The notes: generated by a model from the letters alone, not told the origin. DNA of 8,150 nucleotides from Chloroflexota bacterium (GCA_002708145.1 PAOV01000007.1:6160-14309); one strand, 5' to 3'. Shown: positions 1 through 6,969, numbered from the stretch's first letter. A program made the numbers and translations.

Positions 1-884
1 TCCATTACGAGCTTAACAGGTCGCCCACCTGATTTTTTAGATAATAATGCGGCTATTGGCTCAAGATATACTTTAGTTTTTCCACCAAAACCTCCACCAA
101 TTTCAACATAATTTACTCGAATATTTGATTCTGGAATTCCTAGCATGCCTGAAGTTTGAGCCCTAACACCGAAGGAACCTTGAGTACTTGCCCAAAGATT
201 TATCTTACCATCTTGTCCCCACACAGCAGTAGCGTTATGAGGCTCAATATATCCTTGGTGTATCATGGACATGGTAAAAGTTCTTTCGACAACACAATCA
301 GAGTTCTTAAAGGCTTCTTCAACATCTCCAAACTCATGTCTAAATATTTTTGCGATGTTTGTATCAGGTACATTTTCTCCTAAATGATCACCAACCAAGC
401 TTTCTAGGATAATAGGTGCGTCTTTGGCCATGGCAGAATCAACATCTGAAATATGTTTTAAGATTTCATATTTTACTTCAATATTTTTTACAGCTTCTTG
501 AGCAGTATTACGGTCAATTGCTGCTACACCTGCAATTACGTGACCTTTATAATGAACTTTATCTAAAGCCATAATGTTTGCTTGGTCTCGTTTAAGATTA
601 ACGACGTCTTCACCTGTAGAAACTTCTTTTTCTTCAACATTTGGAAAATCTTTGTTTGTTACTACGGCAAACACTCCATCCATAGCTTCAGCTTTTGAAG
701 TATCTATGCTAAGTATTCTTGCGTGAGGGTGAGGGCTTCTAAGAACATCTCCCCATATCAATCCTGGAACTTTGATATCTGCTCCATATGTAGCTCTCCC
801 CGTTACTTTATCAACACCATCGTGTCTTATAGGAGACTTACCAATAACATTATATTTACTTTTATTTTCATGAGTAGCAACCAT
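1..884 (-). CDS. Molybdopterin-binding (large, CoxL-like) subunit of a xanthine dehydrogenase-family hydroxylase, second copy, partial
   Basis: The frame is open from 884 to the left edge, giving 294 complete codons; family members run about 750-800 residues, so the C-terminal half is outside the window. It begins MVATHENK, has the a/b-hammerhead region at about residues 19-139 (IRHDGVDKVTG, YGADIKVPGLIWG), then the start of the first Mo-cofactor domain with EPHNATAVW, STQGSF and the GGGFGG motif that binds the molybdopterin. Two ATGs lie in a row (887 and 884). I chose 884 because its spacing to the ribosome site at 891-895 is 6 bp rather than 3, and because the neighbouring paralogue also starts MVAT. 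It lies 73 bp downstream of that paralogue with no convincing terminator between them, so it is probably the fourth gene of the operon. It would hydroxylate a carbon-bound substrate using water. The active-site loop and catalytic Glu are off-window, so the substrate class cannot be judged. Confidence 0.93.
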   Translation of the reverse strand, partial: MVATHENKSKYNVIGKSPIRHDGVDKVTGRATYGADIKVPGLIWGDVLRSPHPHARILSIDTSKAEAMDGVFAVVTNKDFPNVEEKEVSTGEDVVNLKRDQANIMALDKVHYKGHVIAGVAAIDRNTAQEAVKNIEVKYEILKHISDVDSAMAKDAPIILESLVGDHLGENVPDTNIAKIFRHEFGDVEEAFKNSDCVVERTFTMSMIHQGYIEPHNATAVWGQDGKINLWASTQGSFGVRAQTSGMLGIPESNIRVNYVEIGGGFGGKTKVYLEPIAALLSKKSGGRPVKLVM

Positions 885-890
885 CATTTT

Positions 891-895
891 TCCTT
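891..895 (-). promoter_or_regulatory. Ribosome binding site deciding the start of the partial large-subunit gene
   Basis: On the minus strand AAGGA lies 6 bp before the ATG at 884-882 and only 3 bp before the adjoining ATG at 887-885. The spacing favours the second ATG as the true start. Confidence 0.6.
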
Positions 896-957
896 AATTA
901 TTAGAGTTCTTATGCTTCCATTTTACAATAAAGTTGTTAAATAAGTTTAAAATATTC

Positions 958-3225
958 CTATCTTAAACTGTCAATTATTCTGCCTGCATTCATAGGAGTA
1001 TCATAAAGTCTGACTCCTATAGCATTTTTGATAGCGTTTGCTATTGCAGGTATAGGTGGACAAATTGGAACTTCACCAACTCCCCTTACACCATAAGGAT
1101 GCAATGGATTTGGAACCTCCACAAGTATAGTATCAATTTTTGGCAGATCTAATGATGTTGGCATGCGGTAATCAAGAAAACTTGAATTAGCCATAGAACC
1201 ATCATTTAACATATAATATTCTTCATTTAGCGCCCATCCGATACCTTGAACTGCTCCTCCCTGAAGTTGCCCTTCAACATATGATGGATGGATGGCAGTA
1301 CCAACATCTTGGATAGCTGTATATCTTATAACATCTGTTTTTCCTGTTTCAACATCAATATCTACATCTACTATATGCATACCAAATCCATCACCAGCAG
1401 AAGACAAGTCTACGCTACCTGTAGAAGTTGCTGGTCCTCCGAGATCCCCCAATTTACTAGCTAAATCTTTGAATGAAATAATTTTTTCTTCATTATTATG
1501 ACTAAAAACACCATCGTTAAATGAGATTTCCTCTGAGTTTACATCCCACAAAATAGATGCTCTTTTCTTGAGCTCATTAACTAAATTATTTGCAGCTTCC
1601 CAACAGGCGTATCCTGTAGCATATGTTGTTCTGGAGCCACCGGTAACATCGGTAAATCCGATAGAATCAGTATCAACTATATTTGGTTTGACGTCATGTG
1701 CATCTATTCCTAAAACTTCAGCTACGTGCATAGCCATGGAGGCCCTTGACCCCCCAATATCTGTAGAACCTTCAGTTAGTATTACAGTACCATCGCTGTT
1801 AACAGCTAAGTTTGCAGCTGATTTTAGGCCAATATTAAACCAGTATCCAGTTGCTAAACCTCTCCCTCTTTTTATTCCTGGGAGTGGATTTCCTAAGGGA
1901 GAATTCCAGTGGTTAGAAGCTTTTGCAGCAGATAAAACTTCCTCTAATCCAATTTTTGAAAATCTTACTCCATCACCTCTCCTTGTACCTGATTTAGATG
2001 CATTTTTCATACGAAAATCGAGTGAGTTCCAATCTAAATTATCACATAATTCATCTATCAATGACTCCATAGCAAAAGCAACTTGCGGTGAACCAGGTGC
2101 TCTATAGGCTGCTATTTTTGGTTTATTAACTAGGATATCACACGCATCGATCCTCATATTTTCGATGTTATAAGGGGCATAAATACACATTGCAGCAGGA
2201 CCAATCATTCCGCCAGGATTTGCTCCTGCCTCAAACCATATTTCACTTATAGCTGAGTTTATTTTCATATCGTTATTAACACCCAATTTGATTTTTATTT
2301 TGCCTCCAGGTGTTGGCCCAGTAGTTTCAAAAATAGCTGTTCTTTCCATAACCATTTTTACAGGTCGGCCGGATTTTTTCGACAATATTGCTGCGATTGG
2401 TTCAAAATAAACCGGGATTTTACCACCAAAACCACCACCAATTTCTAATGGCGTTACTTTTACTTGAGAAACATTAACTTGTAATATTCCAGCTATCTGA
2501 GTTCTAGCAGGAAAGGCTCCTTGGGTACTAGTCCATATCTTAATTTGATCATCTTCATTCCACACAGCTGTTGCATTGTGAGGCTCTATATATCCTTGAT
2601 GAACCATTTCCATGTTAAATTCGCCTTCAAATGTATGATCCGAATCTTTCATAGATTTTTCTACGTCTCCAAAGTCATGCCTTATATGTTCAGACATATT
2701 TGTATCATGAACTTTCTCTCCAAGGTCATCACCAATTAGATCTTCAAGAATTATAGGTGCATTTTCTTTCATAGCATCTACAACATTTGTAACAGATTCT
2801 AATATCTCGTATTTAACAATAATTTTTCTTGCTGCTTCCTCGGCTATATTTCTATCAATAGCGGCAATTGCTGCTACAGGATGACCCTTATAAATAACTT
2901 TTTTGTTAGCCATAAGCTTTTCTGAAGCCCACTTAAAATTTACACTTCCTTCACCAAGGTCAACCATTTTACTTTCAGCTTTTGGCATATCTTTATGTGT
3001 GATTACTGCAAGAACTCCATCCATTTTTTCTGCTTCGGAGGTATCAATAGAGATAATATTAGCATGAGCGTGAGGACTTCTAGCTACGGCACCCCAAATA
3101 AGGCCAGGTAACTTAAAATCAGCACCGTATATTGCTTTACCTGTGACTTTATCGTATCCATCGTGCCTTATTGGTCTTGTACCAACTACTTTATAGTCTT
3201 TTTTTGGTTCAAAAGTTGCAACCAT
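958..3225 (-). CDS. Molybdopterin-binding (large, CoxL-like) subunit of a xanthine dehydrogenase-family hydroxylase, complete
   Basis: A 755-residue protein, normal for the family. It carries the a/b-hammerhead at about residues 19-140, the first Mo-cofactor domain from about 150, and the second from about 430 to 750. Visible motifs are STQGAF (233-238), GGGFGG (263-268), the active-site loop AYRAPGS (373-379), QGGAVQGIG (656-664) and GVGE with the expected catalytic Glu718. The loop lacks the AYxCSFR cysteine signature of form I CO dehydrogenase and is not the AYRGAGR of form II, so a CO dehydrogenase label is not supported. Likely role: Mo subunit of a cytoplasmic hydroxylase of an aromatic, heterocyclic or aldehyde substrate; the substrate is unknown. 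The ATG at 3225 has AGGAG (3233-3237) 7 bp upstream. It follows the iron-sulfur gene by 52 bp and precedes a close paralogue, matching 57 of the first 81 residues by hand alignment. Confidence 0.96.
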   Translation of the reverse strand: MVATFEPKKDYKVVGTRPIRHDGYDKVTGKAIYGADFKLPGLIWGAVARSPHAHANIISIDTSEAEKMDGVLAVITHKDMPKAESKMVDLGEGSVNFKWASEKLMANKKVIYKGHPVAAIAAIDRNIAEEAARKIIVKYEILESVTNVVDAMKENAPIILEDLIGDDLGEKVHDTNMSEHIRHDFGDVEKSMKDSDHTFEGEFNMEMVHQGYIEPHNATAVWNEDDQIKIWTSTQGAFPARTQIAGILQVNVSQVKVTPLEIGGGFGGKIPVYFEPIAAILSKKSGRPVKMVMERTAIFETTGPTPGGKIKIKLGVNNDMKINSAISEIWFEAGANPGGMIGPAAMCIYAPYNIENMRIDACDILVNKPKIAAYRAPGSPQVAFAMESLIDELCDNLDWNSLDFRMKNASKSGTRRGDGVRFSKIGLEEVLSAAKASNHWNSPLGNPLPGIKRGRGLATGYWFNIGLKSAANLAVNSDGTVILTEGSTDIGGSRASMAMHVAEVLGIDAHDVKPNIVDTDSIGFTDVTGGSRTTYATGYACWEAANNLVNELKKRASILWDVNSEEISFNDGVFSHNNEEKIISFKDLASKLGDLGGPATSTGSVDLSSAGDGFGMHIVDVDIDVETGKTDVIRYTAIQDVGTAIHPSYVEGQLQGGAVQGIGWALNEEYYMLNDGSMANSSFLDYRMPTSLDLPKIDTILVEVPNPLHPYGVRGVGEVPICPPIPAIANAIKNAIGVRLYDTPMNAGRIIDSLR

Positions 3226-3277
3226 AAAATTTCTCCTATTCCTGTAATAACTTCTAATCTATTATTTTAAAATGAAC

Positions 3278-3754
3278 TTATTTACTAGCTTTTTGTACAG
3301 CTTTGATAATTTTGTCATAACCTGTACACCTACAAAGGTTACCTGCTAGCCAATGTCTAATTCTTTCTTCGCTTGGTGAAGGCTCGTTATCTAATAAGCC
3401 TTTTGCAGAAACAAGAAATCCAGGAGTGCAAATACCGCACTGTAATGCGGCTTCTTCTAAAAATGCTTGCTGCAAAGGATGTAACCCTTCGGGGGTTGCC
3501 ATACCTTCTACGGTATTAACATCTTTACCATTAACTTCAGGGCCTAAAACTAAACAGGAATCAACAATTCTTCCATCTACATTTACTGTACAAGCCCCAC
3601 AATTACCGTCGAGACACCCTTCTTTTGTACCTGTTAATCCAACAATTTCTCTAAGTGTGTCTAGAAGACTCATGTATGGTGGAATTAATAAGTCGTAATC
3701 TTGACCATTAATTTTAGTGCTTATCTGAACTTTATTTATTTTTGAACTTGACAT
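3278..3754 (-). CDS. Two-[2Fe-2S] small (CoxS-like) subunit of a molybdenum hydroxylase
   Basis: 158 residues, the usual size for this subunit. The N-terminal plant-ferredoxin-like domain holds one [2Fe-2S] cluster on Cys47, Cys52, Cys55 and Cys67. The C-terminal four-helix domain holds the second on Cys106, Cys109, Cys141 and Cys143 (CGICTPGF and CRCTGY). All eight ligands are present. It relays electrons from the Mo cofactor to the FAD subunit. The ATG at 3754 begins 3 bp after the stop of the FAD gene, and its ribosome site (GAGG, 3762-3765, 7-bp spacer) sits within that gene's last codons, so translation of the two is probably coupled. With only one such gene visible, it must serve both downstream large subunits unless another copy exists elsewhere. 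Confidence 0.97.
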   Translation of the reverse strand: MSSSKINKVQISTKINGQDYDLLIPPYMSLLDTLREIVGLTGTKEGCLDGNCGACTVNVDGRIVDSCLVLGPEVNGKDVNTVEGMATPEGLHPLQQAFLEEAALQCGICTPGFLVSAKGLLDNEPSPSEERIRHWLAGNLCRCTGYDKIIKAVQKASK

Positions 3755-3757
3755 TTT

Positions 3758-4627
3758 TTAACCTCTAGCTCTTTCAATTGATTTGGTTATCATTCTCCTA
3801 GTTAGAACTTCTACAAGATCTTTTCTTTGTTCTATAGTTCCCCTCATATCAGTAATAGGAGTAGCAGCATTTTTTGCTAAAGAAGCAGCATTATTTATTA
3901 GCTCGTCACTAATAGTGCCACCAATAAGACTTTTTGCAGCATCTTCTGCAACTATAGGAGTTGGCCCAACTGAAGCTAATGCAATTTTTGCATCTTCGAT
4001 TATATTTTTATCTGGACTTAATTTCACAGATGCTGCAACCGCTGCAACTGCTATATCCATTTCATTTCTAGGTATGAATCTTGTGTATGCAGAACCAAAA
4101 TTTTCTTTAGGTTTTGGTAAGAAAATACTTACAAGAAGCTCGCCATTTTCTAAAATTGTTTTACTGGGACCGGTACAAAAATCATCAACAGAAACTTCTC
4201 TTTTCCCATTTGGTCCTTCAATAATTGCTATAGCATTATTGACTATTAGGGGGCAAATGCCATCAGCAGAAGGGGCTCCATTACATAGATTCCCACCTAA
4301 GCCTGCTCTAGATTGTATTTGAATGCCTCCTATAATTGAAGCTGCGTCAACTATGCCTTCATACTCATCACATATTTGTTCATTTTCATAAATATGACAG
4401 CATGCAACAGATGCTCCAATTGTTAAGCCTTCACTGTCAAAATTAATTTTATTTAATTCTGGAATGTTTTTCACATCTACAACCGCATCTAAATCCCATA
4501 CATTTGCTCTGGCTTTTACTAGTAGGTCTGTTCCTCCAGCCAAAGGTCTAGCTTTATCTCCATATTTATTAAGCACTTCAACAGCTTCTTTTACGGTGGT
4601 TGGGGCAAGATATGCAAAAGGGTGCAA
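3758..4627 (-). CDS. FAD-binding medium (CoxM-like) subunit of a molybdenum hydroxylase
   Basis: 289 residues, full length for the family. The N-terminal FAD domain carries the two flavin signatures AGGTDLL (30-36) and GGNLCNGAPSADG (111-123). The C-terminal CO dehydrogenase-flavoprotein domain spans about 175-285. It accepts electrons from the iron-sulfur subunit and passes them to an external acceptor. The start is TTG at 4627-4625: a strong ribosome site (AAGGAG at 4635-4640) lies 7 bp upstream, the product then begins HPFAYLAPTTV as family members do, and no ATG lies nearby in frame. It is the first gene of the operon, preceded by a 145-bp gap containing a palindromic operator-like element. 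Cys76-Cys77 just after the first flavin region is a small oddity of no known meaning. Confidence 0.96.
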   Translation of the reverse strand: MHPFAYLAPTTVKEAVEVLNKYGDKARPLAGGTDLLVKARANVWDLDAVVDVKNIPELNKINFDSEGLTIGASVACCHIYENEQICDEYEGIVDAASIIGGIQIQSRAGLGGNLCNGAPSADGICPLIVNNAIAIIEGPNGKREVSVDDFCTGPSKTILENGELLVSIFLPKPKENFGSAYTRFIPRNEMDIAVAAVAASVKLSPDKNIIEDAKIALASVGPTPIVAEDAAKSLIGGTISDELINNAASLAKNAATPITDMRGTIEQRKDLVEVLTRRMITKSIERARG

Positions 4628-4634
4628 TAGCCCA

Positions 4635-4640
4635 CTCCTT
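4635..4640 (-). promoter_or_regulatory. Strong ribosome binding site that fixes a TTG start
   Basis: Minus-strand AAGGAG followed by a 7-bp spacer and TTG. This is the best ribosome site in the window and the main reason for accepting TTG as the start of the FAD-subunit gene. Confidence 0.75.
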
Positions 4641-4682
4641 TCCTTATATTAATGTTTCTAAATCTATAATATTCAAATGTTT

Positions 4683-4700
4683 ATGTTTAAATTTAAACAT
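4683..4700. promoter_or_regulatory. Perfect 18-bp palindrome, probable operator of the hydroxylase operon
   Basis: ATGTTTAAA is followed directly by its reverse complement TTTAAACAT, with no mismatch and no spacer. It lies 56-73 bp before the TTG start of the FAD-subunit gene and overlaps a minus-strand TATAAT. Two more copies of the half-site ATGTTT lie nearby, at 4652-4657 and directly abutting at 4677-4682. A dimeric repressor or activator site is the simplest reading. The local AT bias makes chance AT palindromes commoner, but 18 bp with a G/C pair in each arm is still notable. It has no GC stem or U tract, so it is not an intrinsic terminator. Confidence 0.5.
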
Positions 4701-4704
4701 TATA
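4699..4704 (-). promoter_or_regulatory. Candidate -10 element for the hydroxylase operon
   Basis: The minus strand reads TATAAT exactly, overlapping the end of the palindrome at 4683-4700. No good -35 lies 16-18 bp upstream. A rival promoter, TTGCAA (4734-4739) with CATAAT 17 bp later (4711-4716), lies just upstream. The transcription start cannot be fixed by eye, but either choice puts the palindrome where a bound protein could block or affect initiation. Confidence 0.3.
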
Positions 4705-4772
4705 GTGATTATTATGCCAATCATAATTGAGTCTTGCAAATAACTTTAGCCCCTATAAAGATAAATTTAATA

Positions 4773-5114
4773 TTAATTTATTTCTTTTAGAGGCTCTCCA
4801 CCTATAAGATGTAAGTGAATATGGTCAACTATTTGACCGGAATCTTTACCTTGATTATTAATGATTCTATATCCAGAGTTAAAAATATCTAGTTTTTTTG
4901 CTATTATATTAGTCGATAACATTAATTCGCCTAAAATTTTTATATGCTTTCTATCTCCTGCGTTTTCCATATGTTTTTTTGGAATAATTAAAACATGTTT
5001 TTTGGCGACTGGTTTTATATCATTAAAAGCAAAAATTTTTTCATTCTCGAATATTTTTGTACAGGGAATCTTGCCCTCAATTATTTCACAGAATAGACAT
5101 TCTTTAGTTGGCAC
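4773..5114 (-). CDS. HIT-family (histidine triad) nucleotide-binding protein, Hint/HinT-like
   Basis: 113 residues, the typical size of bacterial Hint proteins. The histidine triad is H98-I-H100-L-H102-L-I-G-G, with H100 the expected nucleophile. It is preceded by NNQGKDSGQ (86-94), the conserved loop contacting the nucleotide phosphate. C6-x2-C9 with H48 and H98 would form the zinc site seen in part of the family. Family members hydrolyse purine nucleoside phosphoramidates and acyl-adenylates in the cytoplasm; the cellular role is usually unclear. The start is GTG at 5114-5112: the frame is closed by TGA 9 bp upstream and no ATG precedes the zinc motif. A GGTGA ribosome site lies at 5121-5125. 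It starts 16 bp after the stop of the XRE-type regulator, so the two are probably cotranscribed. Confidence 0.94.
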   Translation of the reverse strand: MPTKECLFCEIIEGKIPCTKIFENEKIFAFNDIKPVAKKHVLIIPKKHMENAGDRKHIKILGELMLSTNIIAKKLDIFNSGYRIINNQGKDSGQIVDHIHLHLIGGEPLKEIN

Positions 5115-5120
5115 AGCATT

Positions 5121-5125
5121 TCACC
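5121..5125 (-). promoter_or_regulatory. Ribosome binding site for a GTG start
   Basis: Minus-strand GGTGA, which pairs with the anti-Shine-Dalgarno, sits 6 bp before the GTG start of the HIT gene, in the 16-bp gap after the regulator gene. An out-of-frame ATG at 5119-5117 lies between them and should not be mistaken for the start. Confidence 0.45.
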
Positions 5126-5130
5126 GTTAT

Positions 5131-5583
5131 TCACATAGGTACTTCTGTATCGTTTGATGGAAAAATATTCATGTCAGTATCTGAATACTTAAGACTATTA
5201 GAAGGCGTTGTGTTCAAATTATTTGCAGCTTCAGTAGCTTCATGTGTTAGTCTATTTGAGTTTACATTAGGAAAATTTCTTTGAACCGGAGAATTATCTG
5301 ACGATCTAATTGGCCTATACCTTTTGTTTAATAAAGGCTTCATATTTTCTTCATTATTTTCAGATTCAAATGGGAAGTTTGAACTTACTGCTAATAGTGT
5401 AAGAATAGTAACAGATGCTCCTCTTGGTTGATACATCCCATTTTCCCACTCACTAATAGTTTGTTGCCTTATTCCAAGCTCTCTAGATAATGCTGTCTGC
5501 GAAAGTTTTAGATGCTTTCTTAAGCTTTTTATACTATTTGCTTGCCATTTAAAATTTATTGGAGGTGCTTGTCTTGTAATCAT
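5131..5583 (-). CDS. XRE-family helix-turn-helix protein with low-complexity C-terminal tail
   Basis: 150 residues. Residues about 16-66 form a Cro/CI-type helix-turn-helix: IKSLRKHLKLSQTALSREL, then GIRQQTISEWENG as turn and recognition helix, then YQPRGAS and a final LLA helix. Residues about 70-150 are rich in Asn, Ser, Thr and Pro with no recognisable fold, and look disordered. It probably binds DNA as a regulator; the target is unknown. The tail does not resemble a peptide-sensor or metabolite-binding domain, so ligand control is not evident. The ATG at 5583 has no clear ribosome site upstream (the preceding 20 bp are AT-only apart from one G and one C), so the message may be leaderless or poorly translated. 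It lies 63 bp after the M16 peptidase gene and 16 bp before the HIT gene. A HigA-like antitoxin was considered, but no toxin partner is visible beside it. Confidence 0.87.
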   Translation of the reverse strand: MITRQAPPINFKWQANSIKSLRKHLKLSQTALSRELGIRQQTISEWENGMYQPRGASVTILTLLAVSSNFPFESENNEENMKPLLNKRYRPIRSSDNSPVQRNFPNVNSNRLTHEATEAANNLNTTPSNSLKYSDTDMNIFPSNDTEVPM

Positions 5584-5646
5584 ATATTTAGATTACATAT
5601 TAATTTTATGTCGAACAAAGAGAATTTAAAACAGAATTAAGTGATT

Positions 5647-6927
5647 TTATTGTAAAAAACTATTTAATGACTTTTCCGCTTCTTTATCAAAAGGGCCAAT
5701 AACAGAAAATAGCATTTTGTTTTTTTTGAAAATGTCATTTGCTACTTTTTCTATACTAAATTTTGTTACTTTATTAATATTTTTTGTTATTTCTTCAACA
5801 GTTTGAATTTTACCTGATATGATTTCTTGAAAACCTAAAAAGTTGGTGATAGACATTGTATCTTCAAGCCTCATATGCATTTTTCCTATAGTATATTTTT
5901 TTGCTTTTTCTATTTCTTTCTCAGTAACATTTTCTTTTATTTTTTCAAGCTCATTTTGGATAACCTTAACTGTTTCATGAATATTCTTTGGTTCAACTGC
6001 GGAGTCAATAATAACTGACCCTGTATCCGAAAAATATTGTACATTAGACGAAATACCGTACGCTAAACCTCTTGATTCTCTAACCTCCTCAAATAATCTG
6101 CTTCCCATGGTTTCTCCAAGAATAACTGAGAGAAGAGATAGAGAATATTTTTTATCGTCCAAATAATTTATTCCAGGAAAGCCAAGATTTAGATGGATTT
6201 GTTCAGTCTTTTTATTGATAAGACTTAATCTTGAATCCTTGTTTAGTTCTGGAGTTAATATCTCCATAAAATCTTTATTTACTCCAGTATAATTATGAAA
6301 ATTTTTAGAAATTTCATCAACTATTTTACTGTGTTGAATATTACCTACTACAGAAATGACTGTATTGGATGGAACATACTTACTATTGAAAAATGACAGT
6401 AAAGAGTTTTTGGAGATATTATTTACTGAATCTACACTTCCTGCAATATCTCTACCCATGGGATGGTTTGGCCAAAGTAAGCTTTCTAATAATAAGTTTA
6501 CGTAACTGCTTGGTGAATCATAGAAAGAACGTATTTCCTCATATATAACTTTTTTTTCTTTCTCTATATCATTATCCCTAAATAGAGAATTTTGAAACAT
6601 ATCAACAAATAAAGATATACCTTCATTATAGTTTTCGAGCGGTATTTTACACCAGTAGCCTGTAACTTCTTTATCTGTAAAAGCATTAATTGAGCCTCCA
6701 ACATCCTCAACAACAGAGGATATCAATTTTGGCGTTGTTTTTTCTTTTGTGCCTTTAAATAAAACATGTTCTATTAAGTGAGATACTCCAGCTATATCCT
6801 CAGTTTCATGCCTAGAGCCGCACCCCACCAGAAAAATTATACCCACAGAATTTGTGTATGGTAGTTGATTAGTTAGGATTCTTAATCCATTGTCGAGTGT
6901 TGATTTCTTGAAAGTAATTTTCTTCAA
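5647..6927 (-). CDS. M16-family zinc metallopeptidase (pitrilysin/processing peptidase-like)
   Basis: 426 residues, the usual length of the two-domain bacterial M16 type. The inverted zinc motif is H50-L-I-E53-H54, and the third zinc ligand is E131 in VIYEEI, exactly 76 residues after H54 as in the HxxEH-x76-E family signature. The C-terminal M16 domain carries SRGLAYG, with the Arg286/Tyr290 substrate-clamp pair. All catalytic features are intact, so it should cleave peptides in the cytoplasm; no signal peptide or membrane segment is seen. The best start is TTG at 6927-6925: an in-frame TAA lies 15-17 bp upstream, no ATG is available before the conserved TLDNGL, and MKKITFKKSTLDNG is a typical family N terminus. 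No ribosome site precedes it, and the start lies inside a 15-bp tandem repeat. It is the first gene of a probable peptidase-regulator-HIT transcription unit and diverges from the glycosyltransferase gene. Confidence 0.94.
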   Translation of the reverse strand: MKKITFKKSTLDNGLRILTNQLPYTNSVGIIFLVGCGSRHETEDIAGVSHLIEHVLFKGTKEKTTPKLISSVVEDVGGSINAFTDKEVTGYWCKIPLENYNEGISLFVDMFQNSLFRDNDIEKEKKVIYEEIRSFYDSPSSYVNLLLESLLWPNHPMGRDIAGSVDSVNNISKNSLLSFFNSKYVPSNTVISVVGNIQHSKIVDEISKNFHNYTGVNKDFMEILTPELNKDSRLSLINKKTEQIHLNLGFPGINYLDDKKYSLSLLSVILGETMGSRLFEEVRESRGLAYGISSNVQYFSDTGSVIIDSAVEPKNIHETVKVIQNELEKIKENVTEKEIEKAKKYTIGKMHMRLEDTMSITNFLGFQEIISGKIQTVEEITKNINKVTKFSIEKVANDIFKKNKMLFSVIGPFDKEAEKSLNSFLQ

Positions 6928-6936
6928 AGTAATTTT
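6907..6936. repeat. 15-bp tandem duplication across the M16 gene start
   Basis: On the minus strand the unit AAAATTACTTTGAAG (6936-6922) is followed immediately by AAAATTACTTTCAAG (6921-6907), with one mismatch. The mismatch is in the codon that reads TTG (proposed start) in the first copy and TTC (Phe6) in the second. Because 15 is a multiple of three, gain or loss of a unit would keep the frame but would move or remove the start codon. Confidence 0.75.
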
Positions 6937-6938
6937 TG

Positions 6939-6969
6939 TTTATAGAATTGTTTTTGAATAAGAATACAA
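6939..6969 (-). promoter_or_regulatory. Weak candidate promoter for the M16 peptidase gene
   Basis: The minus strand has TTGTAT (6969-6964) and TATAAA (6944-6939), separated by 19 bp, longer than the ideal 17. It would start transcription only a few bases before the TTG codon, consistent with the lack of a ribosome site and a leaderless message. Confidence 0.2.

Noticed and set aside
885..957. Internal promoter or terminator between the two large-subunit genes
   Set aside because: The 73 bp are AT-rich with only a 5-bp AT inverted repeat (TTAAA/TTTAA). No stable hairpin or paired -35/-10 stands out, so read-through is the simpler assumption.
1568..2107. 179-codon plus-strand open frame inside the large-subunit gene
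   Set aside because: It is antisense to a full-length, motif-complete protein on the minus strand, has no family resemblance, and is explained as a shadow of that gene. The other plus-strand frames under the operon (for example 3783-4322) are rejected for the same reason.
1..4627. Form I aerobic CO dehydrogenase (coxMSL) operon
   Set aside because: The gene order fits, but the active-site loop of the complete large subunit is AYRAPGS and lacks the form I cysteine, and no cox accessory genes are visible in the window.
4741..4760. Possible terminator hairpin after the HIT gene
   Set aside because: CTTTA and TAAAG can form a 5-bp stem around a GGGG loop on the minus strand, but the stem is short and AT-rich and no T run follows, so I cannot support an intrinsic terminator.
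5131..5583. HigA-like antitoxin of a toxin-antitoxin pair
   Set aside because: The helix-turn-helix would fit, but neither neighbour is a toxin: one side is a complete M16 peptidase and the other an intact HIT-family protein. There is no room for a missed small gene in the 63-bp and 16-bp gaps.
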